Both the position numbers and the translations under genes were made by a program. Positions 13,854 to 21,754 of a stretch of DNA of 33,203 bases are shown in pieces. This DNA comes from a virus: positions 1 through 33,203 of the IMG/VR virus record IMGVR_UViG_3300031277_000014, one strand, 5' to 3'. The notes below the pieces were generated by a model, which worked only from the letters and a program-made list of their open reading frames with translations, did not search any database and had not been told where the DNA came from. Numbering within the stretch: the first letter of the stretch is position 1; each line of letters begins with the position of its first letter.

Positions 13854-14054
13854 ATGGACACCGTCACCTGCAGCAGGTGCGCCACGGTCTACCGCCGTGG
13901 CGCCCCAGCCTGCCCGACCTGCCGCACCACCTCCCGCGCCACCACCACCCAGACAGCCCTCACCACCAGCAAGGCAGGCCGCACAGCACGCGCCAGAACC
14001 CGCCGCTACACCGCCGCGAAACCCAGAGAGGGGACCAGTGGAGAAACGACCTGA
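13854..14054 (+). CDS. Small zinc-ribbon protein, 66 aa
   Basis: ATG 13854 lies two bases after the preceding stop. The product starts MDTVTCSRCATVYRRGAPAC and continues PTC: CxxC-x11-CxxC, a classic zinc ribbon. A Thr/Arg-rich basic tail (AGRTARARTRRYTAAKPREG) follows. The 3' end overlaps the next gene by 17 bases. A nucleic-acid-binding or structural zinc knuckle is likely; function unknown. Confidence 0.7.
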   Translation: MDTVTCSRCATVYRRGAPACPTCRTTSRATTTQTALTTSKAGRTARARTRRYTAAKPREGTSGETT

Positions 14055-14826
14055 CAGGTCCGCTGTCACAGCACACCTCGACCCCGACGGCGGCACCACC
14101 AACCACCCAGCACTCGCCGTCACCCAGACAGCCACCGCCGGCACCGGCAGCGGAGCCACCATCACCACCGAGAACACCGCTACCCCGGCCCTCGACGTCG
14201 CCGGTGGCACCGGCCTGGAGATCCGTGCCACCAGGGCCGACCGTGCTCCCCGCATCACTGTCGGCTCCGATGGATCCGTGACCTGGGGCTCCGGCAGCAG
14301 TACCGGAGACGTGACCCTCACCCGCACAGCGGAAGGAGTCATGGTCCTGTCCGGGGCTCTCACCACCACCACCGGTGACCAGGCCGTCATCAAGGACGCC
14401 GCCGAGACCATCAACAATGTCGACGTCCTCCAGGACGACGACGAACTCGTGGTCTCGGTGGCCGCGGGAGCGGTGTACTCGGTGGAGATCCGGTTGCTGT
14501 ACTCGGCGGCCGCCGCCGCTGATCTCCAGGTCTCGGTCACCGGCCCGGCCGGGGCCACTCTTCCTCTGATCGTCGAGGCGCTTCCTGCCGGGGCCTCGGC
14601 CGTCACGGACGCTCATACCGTGCAGATCGGGGCCCTCGGAGATGCCGCTGTGCTGACCATCGGAGCGGTGGCAGCTGGTACCCAGGTCGTCGCTCAGGCC
14701 CATGGTCTGCTCACGACAGCGGCGGCTGCTGGGTCCCTGCAGGTCCGGTGGGCCCAGGCCACAGCGAACGTCTCCGATGCCGTGGTCGATGCCGGATCCT
14801 GGATCAGGGTCACGAGGATCTCCTGA
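14038..14826 (+). CDS. Virion structural protein, possible head fibre, 262 aa
   Basis: The GTG at 14038 (GAGAGGGGACCA upstream) is chosen over a longer open frame whose N-terminal part is a low-complexity shadow of the zinc-ribbon gene. The protein is Thr/Ala/Gly-rich with repeated beta segments: ALDVAGGTGLEIRATRADRA and VGSDGSVTWGSGSSTGDVTL resemble fibre repeats ('itVdsdGsvtWGsG'). The C-terminal AHTVQIGALGDAAVLTIGAV plus WAQATANVSDAVVDAGSWIR recurs in actinophage head or tail fibres. Likely surface exposed. Confidence 0.7.
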   Translation: MEKRPDRSAVTAHLDPDGGTTNHPALAVTQTATAGTGSGATITTENTATPALDVAGGTGLEIRATRADRAPRITVGSDGSVTWGSGSSTGDVTLTRTAEGVMVLSGALTTTTGDQAVIKDAAETINNVDVLQDDDELVVSVAAGAVYSVEIRLLYSAAAAADLQVSVTGPAGATLPLIVEALPAGASAVTDAHTVQIGALGDAAVLTIGAVAAGTQVVAQAHGLLTTAAAAGSLQVRWAQATANVSDAVVDAGSWIRVTRIS

Positions 14827-15008
14827 TGACCAGCTCAGGATGGGGGACGCTCCGAGGAATAGTAGAAGAAGCCCGGTCCCTGCAGGCCGAGGAGGACGCC
14901 CGGGAGCGTGACCCCGTGGACTGCCCGCGCTGCGGTACCCCCCTGCGCGACGGCGGCCCCGACGGCACGATCAGGTTCTGTCCGTTCGACGGGTGGCGAC
15001 CACGATGA
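14826..15008 (+). CDS. Small zinc-ribbon protein of the head module, 60 aa
   Basis: The ATG overlaps the previous stop by one base (TGATG). The product has an N-terminal helix (GTLRGIVEEARSLQAEEDAR) and then DCPRCGTPLRDGGPDGTIRF followed by CPFDGW. This 'xxxARxxxxEEDxR...CPxCGxPL...xxxCPFDGWxP' pattern is a common small protein between capsid and connector genes in actinophages. The role is unknown. Confidence 0.78.
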   Translation: MTSSGWGTLRGIVEEARSLQAEEDARERDPVDCPRCGTPLRDGGPDGTIRFCPFDGWRPR

Positions 15009-15030
15009 TCCGGTCCCGTAGGATCCGGTC

Positions 15031-16119
15031 ATGACCACGTCCCGTCCCTGGTACGCGACCCGGGGCATGGTCATTCACGCGCTCGACACCACCCCCACCC
15101 CCCGCCTGGCCGCTGCGATCGACCGGGCCCTGACCGCAGCCTCGACCATCGTCGACGAACACGCCGGCGGAAAATTCTTCTACCCCCGGTGGGAGACCCG
15201 GTCGTGGGACTGGCCGGATGCCGAGGCCTACACGGGGCGCCGTCTCCACCTGTGGTCGGCTCCTCTCACCCAGGTCACTGCGATCACCGTCGCCGGTACT
15301 GTCCTCACGGCGGGCTCGTACCATCTGCGACCCCTCAGCGGGCCACCGTACGACACCGTCCTGCTCGACCAGGACACACTGCCCGGCTACTGGTCGACCA
15401 ACCCCACCACCGGTGTCGAGAACGCGGTCACGATCGAGGGCCTGTGGGGACACGGAGCAGACAAGACAACCCCCGCGGGGGCACTCACTGCTGCCGGGAT
15501 CACGGACAGCGCTACCACCCTGCTCCTGGGCGCCGTGTCCCAGCCGCTCCGGGTCGACGTCGGGGGCATCCTCGAGATCGAGGACGAGATCGTCCTGGTC
15601 ACCGAGGCGTCCTGGGTCGATACGACCATCGACGTGGGGGCCGGAGGCCTGGCAGCGTCCGTCCAGGCCACGGTCTTGCCTGTGACGTCCACGACGGGCC
15701 TGTCCCCCGGCCAGTGGATCATCATCGGTGGCGAGAAGCTCCTGATCGTCGACATCCTGGGGGCGGCGAGCCTGCTGGTGGCCCGGGCCCAGCACGGCAC
15801 GGTCCTGGCCTCGCACGCTGGTGGTGACGCCGTCCTGGCGCCGTGGTCGCTGACGGTAGAGCGCGGCGTCCTCGGGACTACCGCTGTGGCGCATGCCGCG
15901 TCCACGCCGGTCTTGGCGCACACTCCCCCGGGTCTGGTCGAGCAGGCCACTATCGCGTCCGCGATCGCGCAGGTCCTGGACCAGACCGCCGGCTACGCTT
16001 CCCCAGCGGGCCCGTCCGGGGGCGCCCAGAAAGCCGGCGTCACCGGGGCTGGGGCTGGTTACCTCCTGGACCTGGTTACCTCCACGTACGCCCTGTCCAC
16101 GCGGAGGGGGGCGATCTGA
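15031..16119 (+). CDS. Head-tail connector (adaptor) protein, 362 aa
   Basis: The N-terminus (AAAIDRALTAASTIVDEHAG then FYPRWETRSWDWP) fits gp6/gp15-type connectors, in which helices contact the portal ring. The central and C-terminal parts add repeated 'LLLGA...ILEIEDEIVLVTEA' beta modules, also seen in long actinophage connectors (GEKLLIVDILGAASLLVARA). The gene follows the small head proteins and precedes the tail completion genes. It is longer than typical connectors because of the inserted beta modules. Confidence 0.72.
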   Translation: MTTSRPWYATRGMVIHALDTTPTPRLAAAIDRALTAASTIVDEHAGGKFFYPRWETRSWDWPDAEAYTGRRLHLWSAPLTQVTAITVAGTVLTAGSYHLRPLSGPPYDTVLLDQDTLPGYWSTNPTTGVENAVTIEGLWGHGADKTTPAGALTAAGITDSATTLLLGAVSQPLRVDVGGILEIEDEIVLVTEASWVDTTIDVGAGGLAASVQATVLPVTSTTGLSPGQWIIIGGEKLLIVDILGAASLLVARAQHGTVLASHAGGDAVLAPWSLTVERGVLGTTAVAHAASTPVLAHTPPGLVEQATIASAIAQVLDQTAGYASPAGPSGGAQKAGVTGAGAGYLLDLVTSTYALSTRRGAI

Positions 16120-16514
16120 TGGAGATCAGTGTCGATGTCGACCCCTCGGGGGCCTTGCTGTCGGGAGTGGCGCGTCGGGTTCTCGATGAGGCCCTGTCCT
16201 ATGCCCTGACCCAGGCCGGGCAGGAGGCCTCCGAGCGGATCCACCGGATTCTGGATGAGCGGATTGTTCATCCGACGCCGTACTACGAGACCCAGATCAC
16301 GACCGATGTTGCTCCCGGGCATGTTCGGATCCATGACCGGGGTGTGTCCTACGGTCCTTGGCTTGAGGGGATCTCTCCGGAGAACGCCCGGTCGCGGTTC
16401 AAGGGCTACCGGGCGTTCGGGTCGACCCTGGATTATCTGGTGGAGTCGAACAGGGCTCAGGTCATAGTCCAGCAGGCCCTGGACCGGTACCTCGCCCGGA
16501 TCGGAGGCCACTGA
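16119..16514 (+). CDS. Tail completion protein, HK97 gp10-like, 131 aa
   Basis: The TGATG overlap with the connector supports ATG 16119. The product has an N-terminal strand, then a long helix (VARRVLDEALSYALTQAGQE), and ends RAQVIVQQALDRYLARIGGH. The YETQITTDVAPGHVRIHDRG and YGPWLEG segments match the layout of HK97 gp10/minor tail completion proteins. It is followed with one-base overlap by the tail terminator. Confidence 0.65.
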   Translation: MEISVDVDPSGALLSGVARRVLDEALSYALTQAGQEASERIHRILDERIVHPTPYYETQITTDVAPGHVRIHDRGVSYGPWLEGISPENARSRFKGYRAFGSTLDYLVESNRAQVIVQQALDRYLARIGGH

Positions 16515-16972
16515 TGGTGTCGTACCAGGTTCTGCGGGACACGGTGGAGTCGCATCTGCTCGCTACCGGGCTGTTTGCGTCGGTGAATGGGCATCAGCCG
16601 CTGGCGGCTCCGTCGGGGCCGGTGACGGCCAGTGTGTGGGCCGGTCCGATCGACACTGTCCGGGCTGCTTCTGGGCTGTCGACGGTGAAGTTGCGCCTGG
16701 TCCTGTATGTAACGTTATATGTGCCTTTGACCGATCCGCTGGATGAGGTCGAGGTCCTGGTCGTGGATGACAGCGTGGCCGTGATGGAGCTGGTGTGTGG
16801 TGATTTCGAGCTGGGGGGGGCGGCGGAGATGGTGGATCTGCTGGGGGCGTACGGGCAGCAGGTCGGCTCCCAGCTGGGGTACGTGCGGATCGGGGATGGT
16901 GACTATCGGACGTCGACGGTCACGATCCCGGTGATCCTCGCGGAGGCCAGTGACGTGACGGAAACACCCTGA
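16514..16972 (+). CDS. Tail terminator-like protein, 152 aa
   Basis: The one-base overlap with the previous gene, the gene order (connector, gp10-like, this, tail tube) and a compact alpha/beta protein of 152 residues (YQVLRDTVESHLLATGLFAS; LRLVLYVTLYVPLTDPLDEV; YRTSTVTIPVILAEASDVTE) fit lambda gpU-type tail terminators. The assignment rests mainly on order and size. Confidence 0.65.
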   Translation: MVSYQVLRDTVESHLLATGLFASVNGHQPLAAPSGPVTASVWAGPIDTVRAASGLSTVKLRLVLYVTLYVPLTDPLDEVEVLVVDDSVAVMELVCGDFELGGAAEMVDLLGAYGQQVGSQLGYVRIGDGDYRTSTVTIPVILAEASDVTETP

Positions 16973-16981
16973 GGAGGCACT

Positions 16982-17722
16982 ATGGCCAAGCAGTCCGGGC
17001 TCGGGGACGCCTTATACGCGGCAGGGTACGACCTGTCCGGTGACTCCAACAGCGTCGAGATCTCCTCGACAATGGACACGATCGATGTCACTGGGCTCCC
17101 GTCCTCCGCCATGGAGCGAACCGACGGACACCGGGACTCCAAAATCACCTGGAAGTCGTTCTGGAACCCGACCGGGGCCCACCCGGTTCTGAGTGCGCTT
17201 CCCACCGCGCAGACTCTCGCCACCTACTGCCGGAGCACGGTCCTCGGCGCCCCCGCGTTCGCCCACTGCTGCAAGCAGCTCGGGTACGACCCGTCCCGGG
17301 GGAGTGACGGGACCCTGACCATGGCCGTGGAGACCGTCGGGGACCAGTACGCGGGAGAGTGGGGTGTCCAGCTCACTCCCGGGGTCAGGGTGGATACCTC
17401 TGCCACGGACGGCGCCACCGTCGACGACATCGGAGCAGCCGGGGGCTCCCTCGGGGCCCAGGCGTATCTCCACGTGATGGCATGCACAGCAGTGGACTGC
17501 ACGATCACCGTGCAGGACTCCCCCGATGACTCCACGTGGGCTGATCTGACCGTTTTCACGCCGGTGGCGACGGGGTCGGCGCCGACGTGGGAGCGGGCCG
17601 TGACCGGTCCGACCGAGGACGTCGACCGGTACCTGAGAGTAATCACGTCCACGACAGGGGGAATGACCAGCGTCAGCTTCGCGGTGATGGTGGTCAGAAA
17701 CCTCACGGCCACGGCCTTCTGA
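16982..17722 (+). CDS. Major tail protein (tail tube), 246 aa
   Basis: ATG 16982 has GAGGAGGCACT upstream. The product starts MAKQSGLGDALYAAGYDLSG and contains DVTGLPSSAMER, YDPSRGSDGTLTMAVE and a C-terminal beta domain (VQDSPDDSTWADLTVF...) of the type fused to many tail tube proteins. It is related to the 136-aa protein at 18166, sharing MAKxSGLG, DVTGLxxxAMER and SRGSDGxLT. Either paralogue could form the tube; this larger one sits in the canonical position after the tail terminator. Confidence 0.75.
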   Translation: MAKQSGLGDALYAAGYDLSGDSNSVEISSTMDTIDVTGLPSSAMERTDGHRDSKITWKSFWNPTGAHPVLSALPTAQTLATYCRSTVLGAPAFAHCCKQLGYDPSRGSDGTLTMAVETVGDQYAGEWGVQLTPGVRVDTSATDGATVDDIGAAGGSLGAQAYLHVMACTAVDCTITVQDSPDDSTWADLTVFTPVATGSAPTWERAVTGPTEDVDRYLRVITSTTGGMTSVSFAVMVVRNLTATAF

Positions 17723-18162
17723 TGATGGGCCGAGGATTCGATCTTTCCCGGTACTACCAGGTGTTCTCGCTGCGTCAGCCGGTCGGAGACCGGTTCCGGG
17801 TCGTGGATTGCGAGGCGTTCGGGTGCCGATGGTGGCGGAACGGGTTCAAGGTCCGGGTGGATCTGGCGACCAGGATCGGCCAGGAGCGGGCCGTGTACCT
17901 GCGATCGGGAGTACACCGGCGCCAATACGTCGAGGAGCGTCCTCCAGGACTTCCCACGATCGTGATGTTCCGGTTCCCAGCAGGCACCCCGTGCTTCGAG
18001 CAGCACCGGGTCCTGCTGGAGCGGCCGCATTTCCACCTCATCCGGCAAGGTATGCCGGGTCGGCCCAGGGGAAATGCTCGACAGGTTGGCCCCGACCAGT
18101 GGCATGACGAACTCGGAGAGAATCAAGTAAAGCTTCTCGAGCTCCAACAAAGAGGATGGTGA
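17722..18162 (+). CDS. Tail-module hypothetical, 146 aa
   Basis: The TGATGATG junction allows ATG 17722 or 17725. The product is rich in aromatic and basic residues (SRYYQVFSLRQPVGDRFRVV; CRWWRNGFKVRVD; RRQYVEE) and resembles a small protein found between tail genes of streptomycete phages. It lies between the two related tail-tube-like genes. No catalytic motif is apparent; a tail accessory role is inferred from position only. Confidence 0.65.
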   Translation: MMGRGFDLSRYYQVFSLRQPVGDRFRVVDCEAFGCRWWRNGFKVRVDLATRIGQERAVYLRSGVHRRQYVEERPPGLPTIVMFRFPAGTPCFEQHRVLLERPHFHLIRQGMPGRPRGNARQVGPDQWHDELGENQVKLLELQQRGW

Positions 18163-18165
18163 ATC

Positions 18166-18576
18166 GTGGCCAAAACGAGCGGTCTGGGCTGGACAACCCT
18201 CTCGATCGATGACTCAGCCGGGGCACCACAGGCCCTGAAGAATGATTTCTTGTCGCTGGATGTCTCGACCCCGCGGGCTACATTCGATGTGACTGGCCTG
18301 GACAAGTACGCGATGGAGCGGCTCTTGGGACTCGCGGACGCCACTGTGTCCGGGGAGATGGCGTTCAATCCTGCGGCGACCATGGGGCATGCCGTTTTCC
18401 GGACGATGTCTTCGACGTCGGTTCCACGGACCGTGTCGCTGGAGCATTCCTCGCAGACCCTGGCGATGGAGATGCTGATCACCACGTACGACCTGTCCCG
18501 GGGGAGTGACGGGAAATTGACGTCGAAGGTGGAGCTTGTGCTTCAGGATGGGACGGCGCCGACGTGGGGTCCCTGA
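18166..18576 (+). CDS. Second tail-tube-like protein, 136 aa
   Basis: GTG 18166 follows AGAGGATGG. The protein shares MAKTSGLG, DVTGLDKYAMER and LSRGSDGKLTSKVEL with the 246-aa protein at 16982 but lacks that protein's C-terminal beta domain. The two are therefore paralogues. It may form the tube, with the other decorating it, or the reverse. It ends one base into the tail chaperone start (TGATG). Confidence 0.72.
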   Translation: MAKTSGLGWTTLSIDDSAGAPQALKNDFLSLDVSTPRATFDVTGLDKYAMERLLGLADATVSGEMAFNPAATMGHAVFRTMSSTSVPRTVSLEHSSQTLAMEMLITTYDLSRGSDGKLTSKVELVLQDGTAPTWGP

Positions 18577-18998
18577 TGGCCGAGGATCAGACGCCCCCGC
18601 CCGGGCGGTGGACCAGACGCAGCCCCGTCAAGGTCCTGCGTTTTGACGGTGACCTGGCCGGGCTCGTCATCCGGGTCCGCGTCATGGCCGTCGGAGCCCT
18701 CCAGGAGCTCCTGACCAAGTTGGACGAACTGTCCAACGTTGAGTCAATGCCCTACATCGCCCGATCTCTGGCCAATCACCTGATCGGCTGGAACGTCGAC
18801 GACGAGGACGGCAACCCCGTCCCAGCGACCTACGAGGGCATCCTGTCCCTCGCCCCGGCCGAGCTGGGCAAAATAGGCCATGTCTGGATGAAGTCACTGT
18901 CAGGGGCCGTGCCGGTGGACTCCCCTTTGGACGACAGCTCGCCGAGTGGCGTGCCCTCGGCGGGCAAGGAACCAGAACTTCCGATGGAGAGCCTCTGA
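18576..18998 (+). CDS. Tail assembly chaperone (gpG-like)
   Basis: ATG 18576 overlaps the previous stop. The product has a short N-terminal domain (VKVLRFDGDLAGLVIRVRVM; GALQELLTKLDELSN) and a C-terminal Pro/Ser-rich tail, as in gpG-type chaperones encoded just before the tape measure. The sequence C CCT TTG at 18923-18929 is a canonical -1 slippery heptamer in the correct frame, giving the extended protein annotated next. Confidence 0.85.
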   Translation: MAEDQTPPPGRWTRRSPVKVLRFDGDLAGLVIRVRVMAVGALQELLTKLDELSNVESMPYIARSLANHLIGWNVDDEDGNPVPATYEGILSLAPAELGKIGHVWMKSLSGAVPVDSPLDDSSPSGVPSAGKEPELPMESL

Positions 18999-19177
18999 CC
19001 CTCCCCCCCGGCGTGGCCATGGCCCGGACCATCCTGGCGCTGGCCGAGAGGTTCGGTCAGCTGCCCTCGACGATCGCCGCGGAACCCGCCGACGAGCTCC
19101 TCCCGCTCCTGGAGCTGGAGCGGCTCTCGACCATCCCCCCTGACGACGGCGGTGAGACAGCGTGGCCTCCGAGGTAG
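18576..19177 (+). CDS. Tail assembly chaperone, -1 frameshift product (gpGT-like), about 200 aa
   Basis: Slippage at C_CCT_TTG (18923-18929) moves ribosomes to the -1 frame, which reads PFGRQLAEWRALGGQ, then LPPGVAMARTILALAERFGQ and LLPLLELERLSTI to TAG 19175-19177. The -1 frame has no stop between the slip site and the end, and the segment after the gpG stop is typical helical gpT sequence. The product overlaps the start of the tape measure gene (19162). Long-tailed phages use this ratio of G to GT to build the tail around the tape measure. Confidence 0.85.
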
Positions 19178-21753
19178 AGATCGTCATCACCGGGCAGAAC
19201 CGGTCCGGGCCTGCCTGGGAGAGCCTCCGGCAGGAGGCACAGCAGACCATCCGTGGCCTGGTCTCTTCCATCCGGCAAGGCACCGAGCAGATCGACAATG
19301 ACCTGGGGAAGGTCGCGAACGATCTTTCCTCTGGGCTGTCGGACTCGGCGGCGGCCGGGATCGCCGGGATGCGCCCAGCCATCGACAAGGGCCTCAACAA
19401 CATCACCGCAGACTTCGCCGAGGCCGGGCAAGAGGCCGGGAAGATCCTGGCCGACCACCTGCGGTCCGGGGCCGCTGGAGTGGAGCAGGAGGCCGAGAAG
19501 ACCGGGAAGCACGCCGGGAATGCCCTCGTCGGCGGCATCTCCGGCGAGGTCCGTAAAGGCGGCTCAGAGATCGGATCGGCCACCGACCGGTCCCTGAGCG
19601 GCGTCGTCGGAGCCGCCGACGACGCCGGGAAGAAAGCCGGAAACAAGCTCCAGGACGGTCTGAAGGCCGGGGCATTGGCTGCCGGGGCCGCTGCCGGGGC
19701 CGCCCTGATCACGGCCCTAGACACCTCGGCCGTCCAAACGAGGCTCGCTGCGAGCCTGGGGGCCGAGGGGGACTGGGCCGCCAATCTCGGGAGAATCACC
19801 GGCGAGGTGTACTCCCGGGGCGTGGTGTCCTCGGTCGAGGAAGCGGGCCAGGCCGTCCAGGCCGTCTGGCGAACCGGCCTGATCCCAGAGGACTCTACGA
19901 ATGCCGCGTTGGAGTCGATCTCGGCGAAGGTCGCGAACCTCGGGACGGTTTTCGGTGAGGACCTGACGCCCCTGGCCGCGGCCGCCGCGAAGATGGTGAA
20001 AACGGGGCTGGCCGAGGACGGTGCGCAGGCCCTCGACATCCTGACCGTCGGCCTCGAAGGCTCAGCGAACGTCGCCGGCGACCTCGTGGATACTTTCACC
20101 GAGTACCCGACCCAGTTCCGTAAGCTGGGTCTGACCGGTGGACAGGCTCTGAAGCTGATCCAGCAGGCCCTACGGGGCGGAGCACGAGACTCCGACATCG
20201 CCGCCGACGCCCTCAAAACTTTTGCGATCGAGGCCATGACCTCGATCTCCGAGGTCGACTCTAAAGGCGGTACCAAGCTCACGGCTGTCGGACAAGCCTT
20301 CAAGGATGTTGGTTTGGATGGTGCCCAGGCTCAGGCCGAGCTCGCGAAGGGCGGAGTCCACGCGTCCACCGTCCTGGGGAAGGTCCTCGACGGCCTGCGT
20401 GGCATCAAGAACCCCGTCGATCGGTCCCAGGCGGCGGTCGCTTTGTTCGGTAGCCAGGCCGAGGATCTCGGGGACGCCCTGTACGCGATGGACCTCGACA
20501 GCACCACACAGGGCCTGGGACGAATGGCCGGAGCAGCGGACCGCGTCGGAGAAACGATGGAATCCTCGGCCTCAGCGCAGGTCACGAAATTCCGTCGGGA
20601 AGCCGAGCAGATGCTCACCAACGTCGCCGGCGGTTTCTTGAAATTCGCGGCGGACAATTCGGCGGTCATGGGGCCGCTGATCGCTGCGATCGGCGGTATC
20701 ACCATGGCCCTCCTGGGCGCCGCGGCCGCGATGGCCGTCTTCAACATGGTGACCGCTCTGAACCCAATCGTCCTGGTGGTGGCGCTCGTGGTGGCGGCTG
20801 TGGCTGGGCTCGTCGCAGCCCTGATGTACCTGTGGCAGACCAACGACGCTCTCCGGGCTGCTGTCACCGCGGGATGGTCGGCGATCGGCTCCGCCATCTC
20901 GTCCGCTGTGGGAGCCATCGGCCCGGCCCTGGCCAGCGTCGGCGCCTGGTTCATGCGGCTCCCGGGCCTGATCTCCGAGAACGCGGGGAGGATCCCGGGG
21001 ATCGTGAGCTCGGCGTTCTCGCAGATGGCGAATCTGGCCGCGTACTGGGCCGGGTACGCGGTCGGCTGGACCGTCCTGCAGCTCGCGCTGCTACCGGTCC
21101 GGGCCCTCTCGGCGATCGCTGCTCTGCCGGGTCTGGTCGGTCAGGTCCTGTCCTGGGCGGCGTCGCGTGGGCAGTCCGGGGGCGCTGTTGTCGTGTCCTG
21201 GGTCACGGCTCAGTTCCGTAGGATCCCTGGGGCGGTCGGGCGAGCACTGTCTGCCCTTCCTGGGACCGTGCAGTCCGCGGCTTCCGGAGCCGGGTCGTGG
21301 CTGTACCGGGCGGGGCAGGACATCGTCCGGGGCGCTATCCGTGGCGTGCAGTCCATGGCCTCCTCGGCATACAACTCCGTCGCGAACATCGGCGGCAACA
21401 TGGTCTCGGGGTTCCGGGACGCTATCGGCTGGCATTCTCCGGCGGCGGCGTTCGTTCCTGGTGGTCAGGCCATCGTGCAGGGGATCCAGCAGGGGATCGG
21501 CCAGGCGTCCTCTCCCGCTGTGATGGCGGTCTCCGGGCTGGGGACTCAGCTGGCCTCTGCCCTGCCCGGGCCGGCGGCGTCTTCCCCGGCAGCCCTGGCC
21601 TCGGGGGGGGGCGGGGCGACTCGGCTTCTCGTCGAGATCCGGGGCGGAGACGGCTCCGCCCTCGACGACCTGCTCGTCCAGATCCTGAGGAAGAGGATCA
21701 GGGTCGAGGGCGGGGGCAGCGTCCAGGCTGCTTTCGGCACGGGGGGATGGTGA
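19162..21753 (+). CDS. Tape measure protein, 863 aa
   Basis: The longest helical protein of the tail module. Its N-terminal 170 residues are coiled-coil (LRQEAQQTIRGLVSSIRQGT), the Ala/Gly-rich core contains a hydrophobic stretch (about residues 500-560: IAAIGGITMALLGAAAAMAV, VALVVAAVAGLVAALMYLW), and it ends in Gly-rich and charged segments. DVGLDGAQAQAELAKGGVH and NPVDRSQAAVALFGSQAEDL are typical of TP901/lambda-type tape measures. It sets tail length and is ejected with the DNA. The start is GTG 19162, within the chaperone frame. Confidence 0.92.
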   Translation: MASEVEIVITGQNRSGPAWESLRQEAQQTIRGLVSSIRQGTEQIDNDLGKVANDLSSGLSDSAAAGIAGMRPAIDKGLNNITADFAEAGQEAGKILADHLRSGAAGVEQEAEKTGKHAGNALVGGISGEVRKGGSEIGSATDRSLSGVVGAADDAGKKAGNKLQDGLKAGALAAGAAAGAALITALDTSAVQTRLAASLGAEGDWAANLGRITGEVYSRGVVSSVEEAGQAVQAVWRTGLIPEDSTNAALESISAKVANLGTVFGEDLTPLAAAAAKMVKTGLAEDGAQALDILTVGLEGSANVAGDLVDTFTEYPTQFRKLGLTGGQALKLIQQALRGGARDSDIAADALKTFAIEAMTSISEVDSKGGTKLTAVGQAFKDVGLDGAQAQAELAKGGVHASTVLGKVLDGLRGIKNPVDRSQAAVALFGSQAEDLGDALYAMDLDSTTQGLGRMAGAADRVGETMESSASAQVTKFRREAEQMLTNVAGGFLKFAADNSAVMGPLIAAIGGITMALLGAAAAMAVFNMVTALNPIVLVVALVVAAVAGLVAALMYLWQTNDALRAAVTAGWSAIGSAISSAVGAIGPALASVGAWFMRLPGLISENAGRIPGIVSSAFSQMANLAAYWAGYAVGWTVLQLALLPVRALSAIAALPGLVGQVLSWAASRGQSGGAVVVSWVTAQFRRIPGAVGRALSALPGTVQSAASGAGSWLYRAGQDIVRGAIRGVQSMASSAYNSVANIGGNMVSGFRDAIGWHSPAAAFVPGGQAIVQGIQQGIGQASSPAVMAVSGLGTQLASALPGPAASSPAALASGGGGATRLLVEIRGGDGSALDDLLVQILRKRIRVEGGGSVQAAFGTGGW

Positions 21754-21754
21754 G

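Noticed and set aside
18900-20303. 467-codon minus-strand open frame opposite the tape measure gene
   Set aside because: Ala/Ser/Pro/Arg-rich shadow of the Ala/Gly-rich tape measure; no start signals.
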